Positions 1-6,694 of a stretch of DNA of 64,000 bases are shown here, in pieces (within the stretch, counting starts at the first letter, position 1; every line of letters begins with the position of its first letter). The notes beneath the pieces are model-generated. The model made no database searches and was not told where the DNA came from. It saw only the letters and a list, made by a program, of their open reading frames with translations. Where the stretch lies: contig NZ_JBQHTK010000017.1 of assembly GCF_052065755.1 (NCBI RefSeq), positions 1 to 64,000 on the forward strand, given 5' to 3'. A program made the translations under genes and the position numbers. This DNA comes from Allocoprococcus sp004560705. Its GTDB lineage: Bacteria; Bacillota; Clostridia; Lachnospirales; Lachnospiraceae.

Positions 1-111
1 AAAGATAAATTCGACAACAATAAATCCATAAATTCGACGGCAAAATATTACATATCTAATTCTTAATCAGAAGGATTCAGCCTTCATAGACACAAAACTA
101 TTTACGCCCTC

Positions 112-127
112 GATGAGAGAATCGAAC
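112..127. repeat. Distal attachment-site copy (16 bp)
   Basis: These 16 bp are identical to 6563-6578 inside tRNA-Trp. A further partial match (CCGCTAA at 127-133 against 6581-6587) follows after a 2-3 nt gap. The bases beyond the repeat (GAGGGCG when read as tRNA) do not rebuild the acceptor strand, so this copy is a decayed tRNA end or the junction with another element. Confidence 0.7.
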
Positions 128-202
128 CGCTAAATAAATCTTATCAAATCTCTTGTAATCCCTGTAAATTCAATGTTTGTTGTACTTTTCGATAGTTTGT
201 TT

Positions 203-233
203 TTGTGTTAACTTGTGTTAAGAATTAACACGA
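203..233. repeat. Candidate integrase arm-type sites, left end
   Basis: TTGTGTTA occurs twice at 10-bp spacing (203-210 and 213-220), followed by the inverted form TTAACACGA at 225-233, which overlaps the integrase stop codon. The same motif, doubled, sits at the other end of the element (6490-6512). Paired distal motifs of this kind are typical of tyrosine-integrase arm sites; binding is inferred. Confidence 0.5.
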
Positions 234-1484
234 TAACGCTTTGCTGATTTGCTCAAACTTCGTGTTATCATTCTTGTTGCTACGATAGTAAAATCTTTTA
301 GTGGTCGCAATATCCGAGTGCCCCATTTGTTCAGCAACAGTACTTTCGTCAACATCTGCATCTAATAGGGTAGTACCATACGTTTTTCTGATTTTATGCA
401 TTGACCTATGTTTGATATGCAAATCGTCACATACTCTAGTCAATCGCCTATTAAAAGCATTTGAACGGATACGCTTTCCATGTTCTGAAAACAAATATTC
501 ACCGCTTGCGCTTTGTATAAGTATATCATCCAAAATCGCTATCGCCGAATCTGGAATAATTAGATACCTATCTCCTGCTTCTGTTTTAGGAAAGTCTCTC
601 ACTTCACAGATACGCTCATTTGTTTCTGGGTCTTTATATGTTATCTCCGTACGCTGAATGTGAATACACTTCCTACTTTTAATTATATCCTCTTTTTTAA
701 GTGCACTCAATTCTCCAACTCGCAAACCTGTTTCAAATGCTAATAGCACTCCCAAATCTCGGATTGTTCCCCTTTTTTGCAAATACGACTTTACAATAGT
801 AATTTCATTTTCGTTGAACACTTCGCTTTCCTTATCAACAACTTTTCTTGTAAAGGCTCTGCGTGACAATTCTAAATCGCCAAAAAAGGTGGTTATGCTT
901 ATTGTGGTTAGGTTTTCTTTCTTTCCATACTTAAAGATACCACGTATAATTGTTCGCAATCCGCTATAGGTTTTAGATGAAAGTTTCTTTTCGTGAATAG
1001 TTGTTTTTATAAACGTCTCAATGTCCTTCTCCGTTATTTGTCTGAATTTCTTCTGTCTTAATAGGCAATCTTTTGGGAAAAATCTTTTAAAATCATTTAA
1101 ATATCTATTATGTGATTGTTTTGAGATTTCTCCAAAATATAACCGCTGATTGTTCCACTCATTAAATACTTGGTCTATGTAAGGGTTTAACTCTTTATCC
1201 TTATAATACTTGATAATTAAATCCTTAATAGCCTTTTCTGTTGTCCTTACCTTTAAAACATACCCTCTAGGGCTGTTTACATCGTCAAGATAAGTTCTCC
1301 ATTTACCATCGTTTGATTGCCATACGGTATGATTATGCTGTTCTAAATATTGTTCTCTCTTCATGTTCTCATATTCATTTCGTATGCCTACCAAATCTAT
1401 GTTATCATTTTTTACTGCAAAATCCAATAATTCATCATTAGAAATGAATTCTGCAATAGAAATAATGTTATGTTCTGTTTTCAT
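225..1484 (-). CDS. int: Tyrosine recombinase / site-specific integrase
   Basis: Integrase of the phage/Tn916 type, 419 aa, expected to integrate and excise the surrounding element at tRNA-Trp. An N-terminal arm-binding part (about 1-110) is followed by a SAM-like core-binding domain (about 110-205) and the catalytic domain (about 215-405). Catalytic residues visible are Arg255 in ETGLRVGELS, His363 and Arg366 in MHKIRKTYG, His389 in EQMGHSDIATT, and the nucleophile Tyr399 (Tyr400 is adjacent). The ATG at 1484 has GGAG 8 nt upstream. The gene ends about 100 bp from the left attachment copy and overlaps the arm-site repeats. No separate excisionase gene was recognised. Confidence 0.95.
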   Translation of the reverse strand: MKTEHNIISIAEFISNDELLDFAVKNDNIDLVGIRNEYENMKREQYLEQHNHTVWQSNDGKWRTYLDDVNSPRGYVLKVRTTEKAIKDLIIKYYKDKELNPYIDQVFNEWNNQRLYFGEISKQSHNRYLNDFKRFFPKDCLLRQKKFRQITEKDIETFIKTTIHEKKLSSKTYSGLRTIIRGIFKYGKKENLTTISITTFFGDLELSRRAFTRKVVDKESEVFNENEITIVKSYLQKRGTIRDLGVLLAFETGLRVGELSALKKEDIIKSRKCIHIQRTEITYKDPETNERICEVRDFPKTEAGDRYLIIPDSAIAILDDILIQSASGEYLFSEHGKRIRSNAFNRRLTRVCDDLHIKHRSMHKIRKTYGTTLLDADVDESTVAEQMGHSDIATTKRFYYRSNKNDNTKFEQISKALSC

Positions 1485-1571
1485 TTTGCCAACTCCGTTT
1501 TATCCATCATCTACATAAGTTCTCATAGTTTCACTCCTTCACTGTTTGTTATGTGCGATTCTTATAATCGC

Positions 1572-2171
1572 TTATTTTGTATTGTTATGTTTTGATAAAG
1601 ATTTTCCTACACGCTCTTTTTTTGCACGAATCAGTGTGCTTTTACTAATTCCTGTTTTTGCTTCCACTTGCTTGTAACTGTTTTCTCCCAACAAGGATAG
1701 AGCAAGTTCAATCTGTTCTCTACCAAATTTTTTGGGTCTGCCCTCTGTAAAATTAGGGTTTTGTTTTGCAATGGCTTTTCCCTCTTGTGTTCGTTCAACA
1801 ATCATATCTCTTTCAAACTCTGCAAAAGCCAACATTATTGTTCTGATTAATTTTCCTGTTGGTGTATTGTCCATAATTCCCATATTTAAGATATGGACAG
1901 TAACACCCTTGTTTAACAATGAATTGACTAATTCAATTCCCTGTGTTGCACTTCTTGCAACTCTATCCAGTTTTGTTACAATCAATTTATCCCCTTCCTT
2001 TATTTGGGATAGTAGTTTGTCTAATTCCGGTCTGTGCGCTTTTGTTCCTGTAAACACATCAGAAAAAATTATTTCTGCACCTGCTTCTTTTAATACTGTT
2101 TCTTGTCCTTCTAAACTGTTTCCATCTTTAGCCTGTCCTTTTGTACTTACCCTTGCATATCCATAAATCAT
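1572..2171 (-). CDS. Serine recombinase (resolvase/invertase family)
   Basis: Small serine recombinase, 199 aa from the ATG at 2171, which has GGAGG 11 nt upstream; an in-frame GTG at 2189 is less likely because the ribosome site lies after it. The catalytic domain begins YGYARVST with nucleophile Ser9; the conserved core includes KLDRVARSA and the E-helix AFAEFERDMIVERT. A C-terminal helix-turn-helix (about 145-190, KQVEAKTGISKSTLIRAKK) follows. It may resolve multimers of the excised circle or invert DNA. Its promoter lies between two arms of a 13-bp inverted repeat, suggesting autoregulation or a res-type site. It is encoded just upstream of the integrase on the same strand. Confidence 0.93.
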   Translation of the reverse strand: MIYGYARVSTKGQAKDGNSLEGQETVLKEAGAEIIFSDVFTGTKAHRPELDKLLSQIKEGDKLIVTKLDRVARSATQGIELVNSLLNKGVTVHILNMGIMDNTPTGKLIRTIMLAFAEFERDMIVERTQEGKAIAKQNPNFTEGRPKKFGREQIELALSLLGENSYKQVEAKTGISKSTLIRAKKERVGKSLSKHNNTK

Positions 2172-2199
2172 TAATTTTTTGCCCTCCACTTATGACACT

Positions 2200-2259
2200 A
2201 AGTATTGACACCTTTGCATACTTCTATTCTACATTGCTTTTGAAACGGTGTCAATACTT
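2200..2259 (-). promoter_or_regulatory. Resolvase promoter flanked by 13-bp inverted repeat
   Basis: On the minus strand TTGACA (2249-2254) and TAGAAT (2226-2231) are separated by 17 bp. A perfect 13-bp inverted repeat, AAGTATTGACACC, has arms at 2200-2212 and 2247-2259; one arm overlaps the -35 box and the other lies just downstream of the expected start. This fits an operator or recombination site bound by the resolvase; the binding is inferred. Confidence 0.55.
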
Positions 2260-2290
2260 TTAAGTTATGAATATGATAAGGGTAAAAAAA

Positions 2291-2494
2291 TTAATGTCTG
2301 TTTTCTTTTACTGCCTGCATGAGATAGAAGATTGAACATTCCTCTTTCATTTTACTAAGCATATGTTTCAATATCTTGTTGAAAATCCATGTTCTGCATT
2401 TATGGCGCATCTTATACGCATTAGTCACAATTCTATAATATGCCAGTGCATCAGTATCAGAATGTTCTGTCGTGTTCTGTTTTTCGTCTATCAT
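2291..2494 (-). CDS. Small hypothetical protein of the element
   Basis: A 67-aa protein of no family I recognise. It is supported as a real gene by AGGAGG 8 nt before the ATG at 2494 and by its position 3 nt after the stop of the upstream gene at 2498-3223, which indicates co-transcription. The sequence is basic, with aromatic and Met-rich stretches (NKILKHMLSKMK), and has no membrane segment or obvious motif. Function is unknown; small basic proteins in such elements are sometimes DNA-binding accessory factors, but nothing here proves that. Confidence 0.6.
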   Translation of the reverse strand: MIDEKQNTTEHSDTDALAYYRIVTNAYKMRHKCRTWIFNKILKHMLSKMKEECSIFYLMQAVKENRH

Positions 2495-2497
2495 GGT

Positions 2498-3223
2498 TTA
2501 TTCCTCCTCATCATCATTAAAATAGTAGTTGTTTTCTTCATTGCCTATTTTCTTCTGTATGTTCCTTAGATTAAAGGCTTTCATGTACAGCTTTCCAAGT
2601 TCTGAACCCTTTTCGGCAAGTAAAGACGCTTTGTTTTGTTCAAATACTATCTCTGCTGGATTCTTACTTTTCTCTACAATAATTTGCTTTTGTTTCGCTG
2701 TAAATGAATTTGCATATTGTGGAAGAGTAGCAATCTTCATAAGTGCCAGAGCATCAACTCTTGTTGCATCCTTAATCCAGTTCCCTACACGCCTGCGATT
2801 TCCTACGCCACCATCGTTAGTGTTACCCATTTGCATAAGGAATTGTAGCATTCTGTGTTCCGCTTGCGTAGTCAACTCCTGCAATTGTTCAGGCAATTCC
2901 TCGAACTTATCACTCTTAATTTTATCAATCTCTATATTTGATGTGCTAATAGAAGCGTTTAACTCTTCTGTGACCTTCTTTAATCTGTTATCCAATTTTG
3001 TTCTCAACCTTGCCACATCTACAGACTCTTTACCTGCTTCATGTGCATATGCGCTGATTTCATTTCTTACCTGTAAGAATGTTTTTGCATCAGATACCTT
3101 TTCAATGTTACGTAAGATATTATTATACATTCTCGCTAGTCTGTAGGCTTTATCCTCAGTAGATTCTCTGGTCATGTTATGTTTGGTTCTATTATTGTTG
3201 TAAACTCGCTCTGCTAAACTCAT
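2498..3223 (-). CDS. Hypothetical protein, helical, acidic C-terminus
   Basis: A 241-aa protein with GGAGGG before the ATG at 3223. It is predicted by eye to be mostly helical, with coiled-coil-like stretches (about 25-115), a Gly/Arg-rich turn GGVGNRRRVGNW near residue 140, and an acidic tail ending in NDDEEE. No catalytic motif or family is recognised. It lies between the terminase-small-like gene upstream and the 67-aa gene downstream, all on the minus strand, and probably forms one transcript with them. A role in replication, partition or packaging of the element is possible but not shown by the sequence. Confidence 0.7.
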   Translation of the reverse strand: MSLAERVYNNNRTKHNMTRESTEDKAYRLARMYNNILRNIEKVSDAKTFLQVRNEISAYAHEAGKESVDVARLRTKLDNRLKKVTEELNASISTSNIEIDKIKSDKFEELPEQLQELTTQAEHRMLQFLMQMGNTNDGGVGNRRRVGNWIKDATRVDALALMKIATLPQYANSFTAKQKQIIVEKSKNPAEIVFEQNKASLLAEKGSELGKLYMKAFNLRNIQKKIGNEENNYYFNDDEEE

Positions 3224-3289
3224 TATATAATTCCCTCCATTCTCTTTGCCCTCTGTGGCTTTTATCTGCCTTTTAGAGGGTTGTTATCT

Positions 3290-3661
3290 CTAGGGGGTAT
3301 ATATTTCATCTCCCCAGTCATCATCTTCTGTATCTGGCTCATTTTCAACCTCTTTGATAAGTTTTGTTTGTTCTTCGTAAGATAATCCATCTTTTTCTGA
3401 ATCCTTTGTCACAATGTGAACTACCATGTTTCGTTGTACTTCATCCTCGAGTACAAAGCCCTCTGGGAGAACTTTGTTGAGAATGAACATGCTGGCTTTT
3501 AATCGTGATGTGCTGTCCATACTGTGACGCATAATGCTAACGATCGTTTCAAGTGCTTCTGGTGTGTGTGACAGAAATAAACGTCTCAGAATCTCTCTGT
3601 CGATTTTCTGTTGCTCATCTAGAACAGGTCTCCCTCGTTTGTTTTGTTTGGTCTGTATCAT
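3290..3661 (-). CDS. Small protein, possibly terminase-small-subunit-like
   Basis: A 123-aa protein. The start is placed at 3661 because the ribosome site GAGGTGA lies between it and an upstream in-frame ATG at 3676. The N-terminus has a basic KRGRPVLDE stretch, then a helical pair (about 25-70, EALETIVSIMRHS and SRLKASMFILNKVL) that resembles the N-terminal region of some terminase small subunits and related phage proteins. The C-terminus is very acidic. I offer the terminase link only as a weak resemblance; the element has no large terminase. If it is correct, the unit would resemble a phage satellite that redirects a helper's packaging. Confidence 0.6.
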   Translation of the reverse strand: MIQTKQNKRGRPVLDEQQKIDREILRRLFLSHTPEALETIVSIMRHSMDSTSRLKASMFILNKVLPEGFVLEDEVQRNMVVHIVTKDSEKDGLSYEEQTKLIKEVENEPDTEDDDWGDEIYTP

Positions 3662-3784
3662 CTTATCACCTCGCATTGTATGTATAATGGCTTTATAAAC
3701 CGATATTCACGAATTACCAAGAACATTAGTAAAACACTGGATTGTTTTGATTTTTCCTCCCACGCAAAATACTGAATTTGTTAC

Positions 3785-4828
3785 CTAATCGGTATCGCTA
3801 ATTTTCATTGCGCTTGATACGTCCTCTAGTATGACAATTACCCTATCTGATATATCAATACCTTCCCCCTGCATCCGTTTTGTTACAGAAGAAAGCATTT
3901 TCCTGTATGCTCCATCTGATTTGTTTTGTTCTTTATAGTATCGTTTCAGTGCTTTGCGGTAAATTCTCATATCATAAACAACATCTCTATTGATTAGAAG
4001 AGCATTATAGGCACTGGAATGATGTAATTGGTCGAACATAAGTTGTTCTGCTTCTTTTAAGAATCCTCTCATCTGTGGCAACACAATTTCTGCATAGTCT
4101 ACTTTAAACTGGTCTATGAACTTTCTTATTGCATCTTGCTTTAGCACGTCTTGGAGCGTAATATAACCATCTTTTTTCTTTAGCACGTGTATTATTCCAC
4201 GCTCACAGTAGACACCCTCTAAACGAAAAATAGAGGTGTCTCCACCAAATTCAGAGAACGCACCTTTTGAGTAGCATTTAAATTTCAAACGCCTGTTGGT
4301 GCAAATGGATGTTTCAAATGATTTTGTTACTTCATCCTTCAAAAATGTGTGACCGTTTCTTCTTTTGCCTGTAACATACTTCATAATAGGCTTTGTTCTA
4401 ACACTGTTTTTAATATTGCGCTCTTTGCTCGGTCTGTCCACTTGCAAGAAAACTCTGCTCATAAAACTCATTATGCTGTCAACTGTCAGTTCGTCTACAC
4501 ATCCCATATCAACAGTACAAGCAACCTCAATCTGTTTCACAATCAACTCGCTCCAATCTCTGGAAATCATCGTTTTCAACGCTCTATTTATTGTTTGAAC
4601 CACATCTAAGAGCATCTTTGTGTCACTAACTCTGAACCCAATGTTATTGTTTTGGCGTATCGCCCTAGGTAAAATAATTCCAATTTCTGTCGTACTGTAT
4701 TTTGGTATTAATCTTATTAATGGTTTGTCAGAATCTTCCGGGAACTTTGTTTCGCAAGGAACGAGACACCCGGAGACAATGCAAGTAATACCATCAATTC
4801 CTATAGACACATTTTTCCTTGTTCTCAT
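3785..4828 (-). CDS. Probable replication initiator (gpII/RstA/Rep_trans-like)
   Basis: A 347-aa protein with AAAGGGGTGA just before the ATG at 4828. Three spaced motifs fit rolling-circle initiators of filamentous phages and related plasmids: IVKQIEVACTVDMG (about 95-108), LKFKCYSKGAF (about 180-190) and IFRLEGVYCERG (about 200-211). These correspond in spacing to the conserved segments around the catalytic strands. A Tyr-containing helix follows in the C-terminal half, but I cannot fix the catalytic Tyr by eye. A 12-bp inverted repeat lies 37 bp upstream of the gene, a suitable place for an origin. The family assignment is tentative; no Zot-like ATPase or coat protein is present. Confidence 0.6.
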   Translation of the reverse strand: MRTRKNVSIGIDGITCIVSGCLVPCETKFPEDSDKPLIRLIPKYSTTEIGIILPRAIRQNNNIGFRVSDTKMLLDVVQTINRALKTMISRDWSELIVKQIEVACTVDMGCVDELTVDSIMSFMSRVFLQVDRPSKERNIKNSVRTKPIMKYVTGKRRNGHTFLKDEVTKSFETSICTNRRLKFKCYSKGAFSEFGGDTSIFRLEGVYCERGIIHVLKKKDGYITLQDVLKQDAIRKFIDQFKVDYAEIVLPQMRGFLKEAEQLMFDQLHHSSAYNALLINRDVVYDMRIYRKALKRYYKEQNKSDGAYRKMLSSVTKRMQGEGIDISDRVIVILEDVSSAMKISDTD

Positions 4829-4864
4829 GTTTCACCCCTTTCTGCAATTTTCGCCATAATAAAA

Positions 4865-4907
4865 CCCATGTAGTAAAAATGTATGGCAAATACGGTTACT
4901 ACATGGG
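4865..4907. repeat. 12-bp perfect inverted repeat upstream of rep-like gene
   Basis: The arms CCCATGTAGTAA and TTACTACATGGG are separated by 19 nt, 37 bp upstream of the start of the Rep-like gene. It could be the initiator binding or nicking hairpin, or an operator for that gene. Confidence 0.5.
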
Positions 4908-5121
4908 CTGAACTATGAGAACAAACAAAGTGAAACTTATCGTGTGGTCTTTTTATAGAGATACGTTACGTGCATTACTCTGGAAACAGCACACCACATA
5001 AACAAGAGTCACTTTTGCCCTAGCAACTGTGTTTATATAATTTATTCAATTAATTCTTCACTGGGTTGTTATATGTCCGACCTTTGGACTTGATTTGTTC
5101 AGAATAACAACAATTGATTTG

Positions 5122-5148
5122 TTGTTCTAGTTGTTCTAGTTGTTCTAT
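5122..5148. repeat. Three tandem 9-bp iteron-like repeats
   Basis: TTGTTCTAG, TTGTTCTAG and TTGTTCTAT abut each other directly, next to an inverted repeat and an AT-rich segment. They are iteron-like; their function is inferred from position only. Confidence 0.5.
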
Positions 5149-5260
5149 ATTTTATAATAATATTATACTATGCACAAAAATTGTTCGTCAAGTAGAAACA
5201 TAAAAAATTTAATGAAATTTTGCCCTGTATATTTTTCTCATTCTATGCCCTGTTTATATA

Positions 5261-5302
5261 TGCCCCTGTGACCTCGTATTTTGAGATTCTAGGGGCATTT
5301 TT
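5261..5302. terminator. Hairpin with T-run downstream of membrane-protein gene
   Basis: TGCCCCT pairs with AGGGGCA over a 23-nt loop, followed by TTTTT on the plus strand. It lies just after the stop of the minus-strand gene at 5316. The T-run is oriented for plus-strand transcription, so its role for that gene is uncertain. Confidence 0.35.
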
Positions 5303-5315
5303 CTCATCCTATATA

Positions 5316-6116
5316 TCAATAGGTTAATGCTTGATGATTCCACCATTCATCTGCTATAGATGGAATATTCTTAGAAAGAAAATTATCAAAATTGATTTTT
5401 TTGATTGTCTCGTTGTTGAAAGTTGCTTTAATAACAATATCCTCTTCAATATTTCCATATGAATCTTGTAAAGGATAAGTAACATTAATATCAACATTAA
5501 CATCTATGTCCTCTTGGATTCCTTTTAAAATGTTAGCAATATCCATATACATTCCTTCTACTGTCATTTTAGAGGTTAAGTTTTCACTGCCTTTAAATTT
5601 TATCAATGCAAAATTGTTATCTGGAACATAGTTAAACGTTTCCAAATTTTCTTCTCCCACAACTTTTATAATCTTTTCCTTTATGGCTTCCTCTGTTGAA
5701 TCTTTTGTTGTCTTGTCCTCGGAAACCGTACTTTCTTTGGTTTGTTTAGTTGATTCTTCTTTTTTCGGTTTTTCTTCTGTCTTCTTTTTCTCTTCCTCTT
5801 CCTTTTTTTCTGGTTTCTTTTTTTTATCCTTTTCGGATTGTTCTTTTTCTGTTTGTTCCTTTTTTGCCTGTTCTTCTTTCTCTTGCTCTTTTTGCTCTTC
5901 AAGTCGTTGCTGTTCATACTTTGCCCTGCTTTCTGGTGTTTCAAATACTGCAAACAATACAATGCTTACAACGAAAACAACTACAGAAATCAATAAGCCT
6001 TTAGAATAAAGTTTCTTTTTAGGCTTTTTCCTTATTTTGTTTACAATAAGCATAATTATAAAAATGAATCCTGCAAACATTGAACACATACATAACAAGG
6101 TGGCAAATAATTCCAT
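5316..6116 (-). CDS. Membrane protein with Lys/Glu-rich linker
   Basis: A 266-aa protein from the ATG at 6116 (GAGAGG upstream; an in-frame TTG at 6122 is the alternative). Two hydrophobic membrane segments (about 5-25 and 42-60) are separated by the basic patch RKKPKKK. A long charged stretch (about 70-150) is almost entirely Lys, Glu, Gln, Ser and Thr, and should form an extended helix or coiled coil. A compact C-terminal domain (about 150-266) resembles nothing I can name. The gene is divergent from the XRE repressor gene and shares its operator region, so it is probably the gene that repressor controls. Such proteins are common cargo in Clostridia elements; function unknown. Confidence 0.75.
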   Translation of the reverse strand: MELFATLLCMCSMFAGFIFIIMLIVNKIRKKPKKKLYSKGLLISVVVFVVSIVLFAVFETPESRAKYEQQRLEEQKEQEKEEQAKKEQTEKEQSEKDKKKKPEKKEEEEKKKTEEKPKKEESTKQTKESTVSEDKTTKDSTEEAIKEKIIKVVGEENLETFNYVPDNNFALIKFKGSENLTSKMTVEGMYMDIANILKGIQEDIDVNVDINVTYPLQDSYGNIEEDIVIKATFNNETIKKINFDNFLSKNIPSIADEWWNHQALTY

Positions 6117-6150
6117 AAACAAAACCTCTCTTCCTTTGTTTTATTAAAAT

Positions 6151-6183
6151 ATTAGCCGATTATGGCTAATATTATTATAGCCA
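6151..6183. promoter_or_regulatory. Candidate operator of the XRE repressor
   Basis: A perfect 7-bp inverted repeat ATTAGCC/GGCTAAT (6151-6157 with 6164-6170) is followed by a third half site, TAGCCAAT, at 6178. It lies in the divergent intergenic gap between the membrane-protein gene and the repressor gene, the usual place for a Cro/CI-type switch. Confidence 0.55.
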
Positions 6184-6219
6184 ATATATGGGTATTATGC
6201 AAGTAGGAGGATTTGCCTT

Positions 6220-6435
6220 ATGATAACTTACGACCCATTTTGGACAACATTAAAATCAAAAAACATTTCACAATATAAGTTGATAAAAGATTTTCATGTA
6301 TCAGCAGGTCAATTATCACGTATGAGAAAGAATCAATATATTTCAACACACACAGTTGATGTCTTGTGTAACATCTTAGATTGTCAAATAGAAGATATAA
6401 TGATATTTTCTAAAACTATGGCACAAGACAAATAA
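6220..6435 (+). CDS. Small XRE/Cro-type HTH repressor
   Basis: A 71-aa single-domain DNA-binding protein, with AGGAGG 9 nt before the ATG. It is almost entirely an XRE helix-turn-helix: helix 2 and 3 are about 22-46 (LIKDFHVSAGQLSRMRKNQY), and the C-terminal half shows the usual TVDVLCNILDCQIEDIM ending. It is the only plus-strand gene of the element and sits at its tRNA end. It is expected to repress the divergent membrane-protein gene and itself through the inverted repeat at 6151-6183, and it may hold the element quiescent. A strong hairpin terminator follows immediately. Confidence 0.9.
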   Translation: MITYDPFWTTLKSKNISQYKLIKDFHVSAGQLSRMRKNQYISTHTVDVLCNILDCQIEDIMIFSKTMAQDK

Positions 6436-6487
6436 AAAAGCAATGGTATGAATACAAATTGTTTTGTACACATAACATTGCTTTTTT
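6435..6487 (+). terminator. Rho-independent terminator after XRE gene
   Basis: AAAAAGCAATG (6435-6445) pairs with CATTGCTTTTT (6476-6486); inner TACAA/TTGTA pairs extend the stem. It is followed by a T-run and starts at the repressor stop codon. Confidence 0.8.
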
Positions 6488-6488
6488 C

Positions 6489-6512
6489 TTGTGTTAACTT
6501 TCGTGTTAACTT
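6489..6512. repeat. Candidate integrase arm-type sites, tRNA end
   Basis: GTGTTAACTT occurs twice at 12-bp spacing (6491-6500 and 6503-6512). The same core is doubled at the other end of the element (203-233), which supports both ends as integrase arm regions. Confidence 0.5.
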
Positions 6513-6557
6513 TTTCTAGTAGGCATACGAAAAGCCTTTCTTTTACTAGATTTTTAA

Positions 6558-6628
6558 CAGGGGATGAGAGAATCGAACTCCCGCTAAGAGTTTTGGAGAC
6601 TCCTGTCATACCATTTGACCAATCCCCT
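6558..6628 (-). tRNA. tRNA-Trp (CCA anticodon)
   Basis: A 71-nt cloverleaf on the minus strand. The acceptor strands AGGGGAT and ATCCCCT pair fully, with discriminator G and no encoded CCA. The D-arm is GTCA/TGAC, the anticodon stem GGAGT/ACTCT holds loop CTCCAAA, giving anticodon CCA, and the T-arm is GGGAG/CTCTC with loop TTCGATT. The 3' half (6563-6578) is the attachment site of the adjacent element and remains intact, so the tRNA should still work. Confidence 0.95.
6563..6578. repeat. tRNA-proximal attachment-site copy (16 bp)
   Basis: Identical to 112-127 and covering the T-arm 3' strand, T-loop and inner acceptor of tRNA-Trp. Tyrosine integrases commonly use this part of tRNA genes as the crossover region. 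Confidence 0.75.
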
Positions 6629-6665
6629 ATGTATTGAATTGATTTGCGTGAAATCACACTGTATT

Positions 6666-6694
6666 CTTATACCATAGTTTGTAATATTTGTCAA
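6666..6694 (-). promoter_or_regulatory. Sigma-A promoter of tRNA-Trp
   Basis: On the minus strand TTGACA (6689-6694) and TATAAG (6666-6671) are 17 bp apart, about 38 bp upstream of the mature tRNA 5' end. Confidence 0.75.

Larger units (their letters stand above)
4829..5315. other. 487-bp non-coding gap, candidate replication origin/control region
   Basis: No gene is seen here. From left to right it holds a perfect 12-bp inverted repeat CCCATGTAGTAA (4865-4876 with 4896-4907), an AACAACAA/TTGTTGTT inverted repeat (5106-5113 with 5119-5126), three abutting copies of TTGTTCTA(G/T) (5122-5148), an AT-rich run, repeated TGCCCTGT motifs (5221, 5246, and TGCCCCTGT at 5261), and a hairpin TGCCCCT/AGGGGCA (5261-5267 with 5291-5297) followed by T5. 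Iterons, an AT-rich stretch and hairpins beside a Rep-like gene suggest an origin; this is inferred. Confidence 0.5.
112..6578. mobile_element. Integrated element at tRNA-Trp (integrase, resolvase, Rep-like, repressor)
   Basis: The ends are inferred from a 16-bp direct repeat, GATGAGAGAATCGAAC, at 112-127 and 6563-6578; the right copy is the T-arm and inner acceptor of tRNA-Trp. Just inside each end lie paired GTGTTAAC motifs (203-233 and 6489-6512), as expected for integrase arm sites. The tyrosine integrase gene abuts the left end. Contents are clearly AT-richer than the genes from 7 kb onward. There are no capsid, portal, large terminase, relaxase or type IV secretion genes, so this is a small integrative plasmid, mobilizable element or phage-satellite-like unit rather than a full prophage or ICE. 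The left copy does not continue into a proper acceptor stem, so the far boundary is less certain than the tRNA one. Confidence 0.8.

Noticed and set aside
301..657. 118-codon plus-strand open frame over the integrase gene
   Set aside because: It is antisense to the well-supported integrase, lacks a ribosome site and has no family features.
5161..5260. Promoters and a small gene in the AT-rich part of the element gap
   Set aside because: Many TATA-like matches are expected by chance in such AT-rich DNA, and no open frame with a ribosome site was found.
5681..6009. Several open frames over the Lys/Glu-rich coding stretch
   Set aside because: They come from the repetitive AAG/GAA codons of the real gene in other frames.
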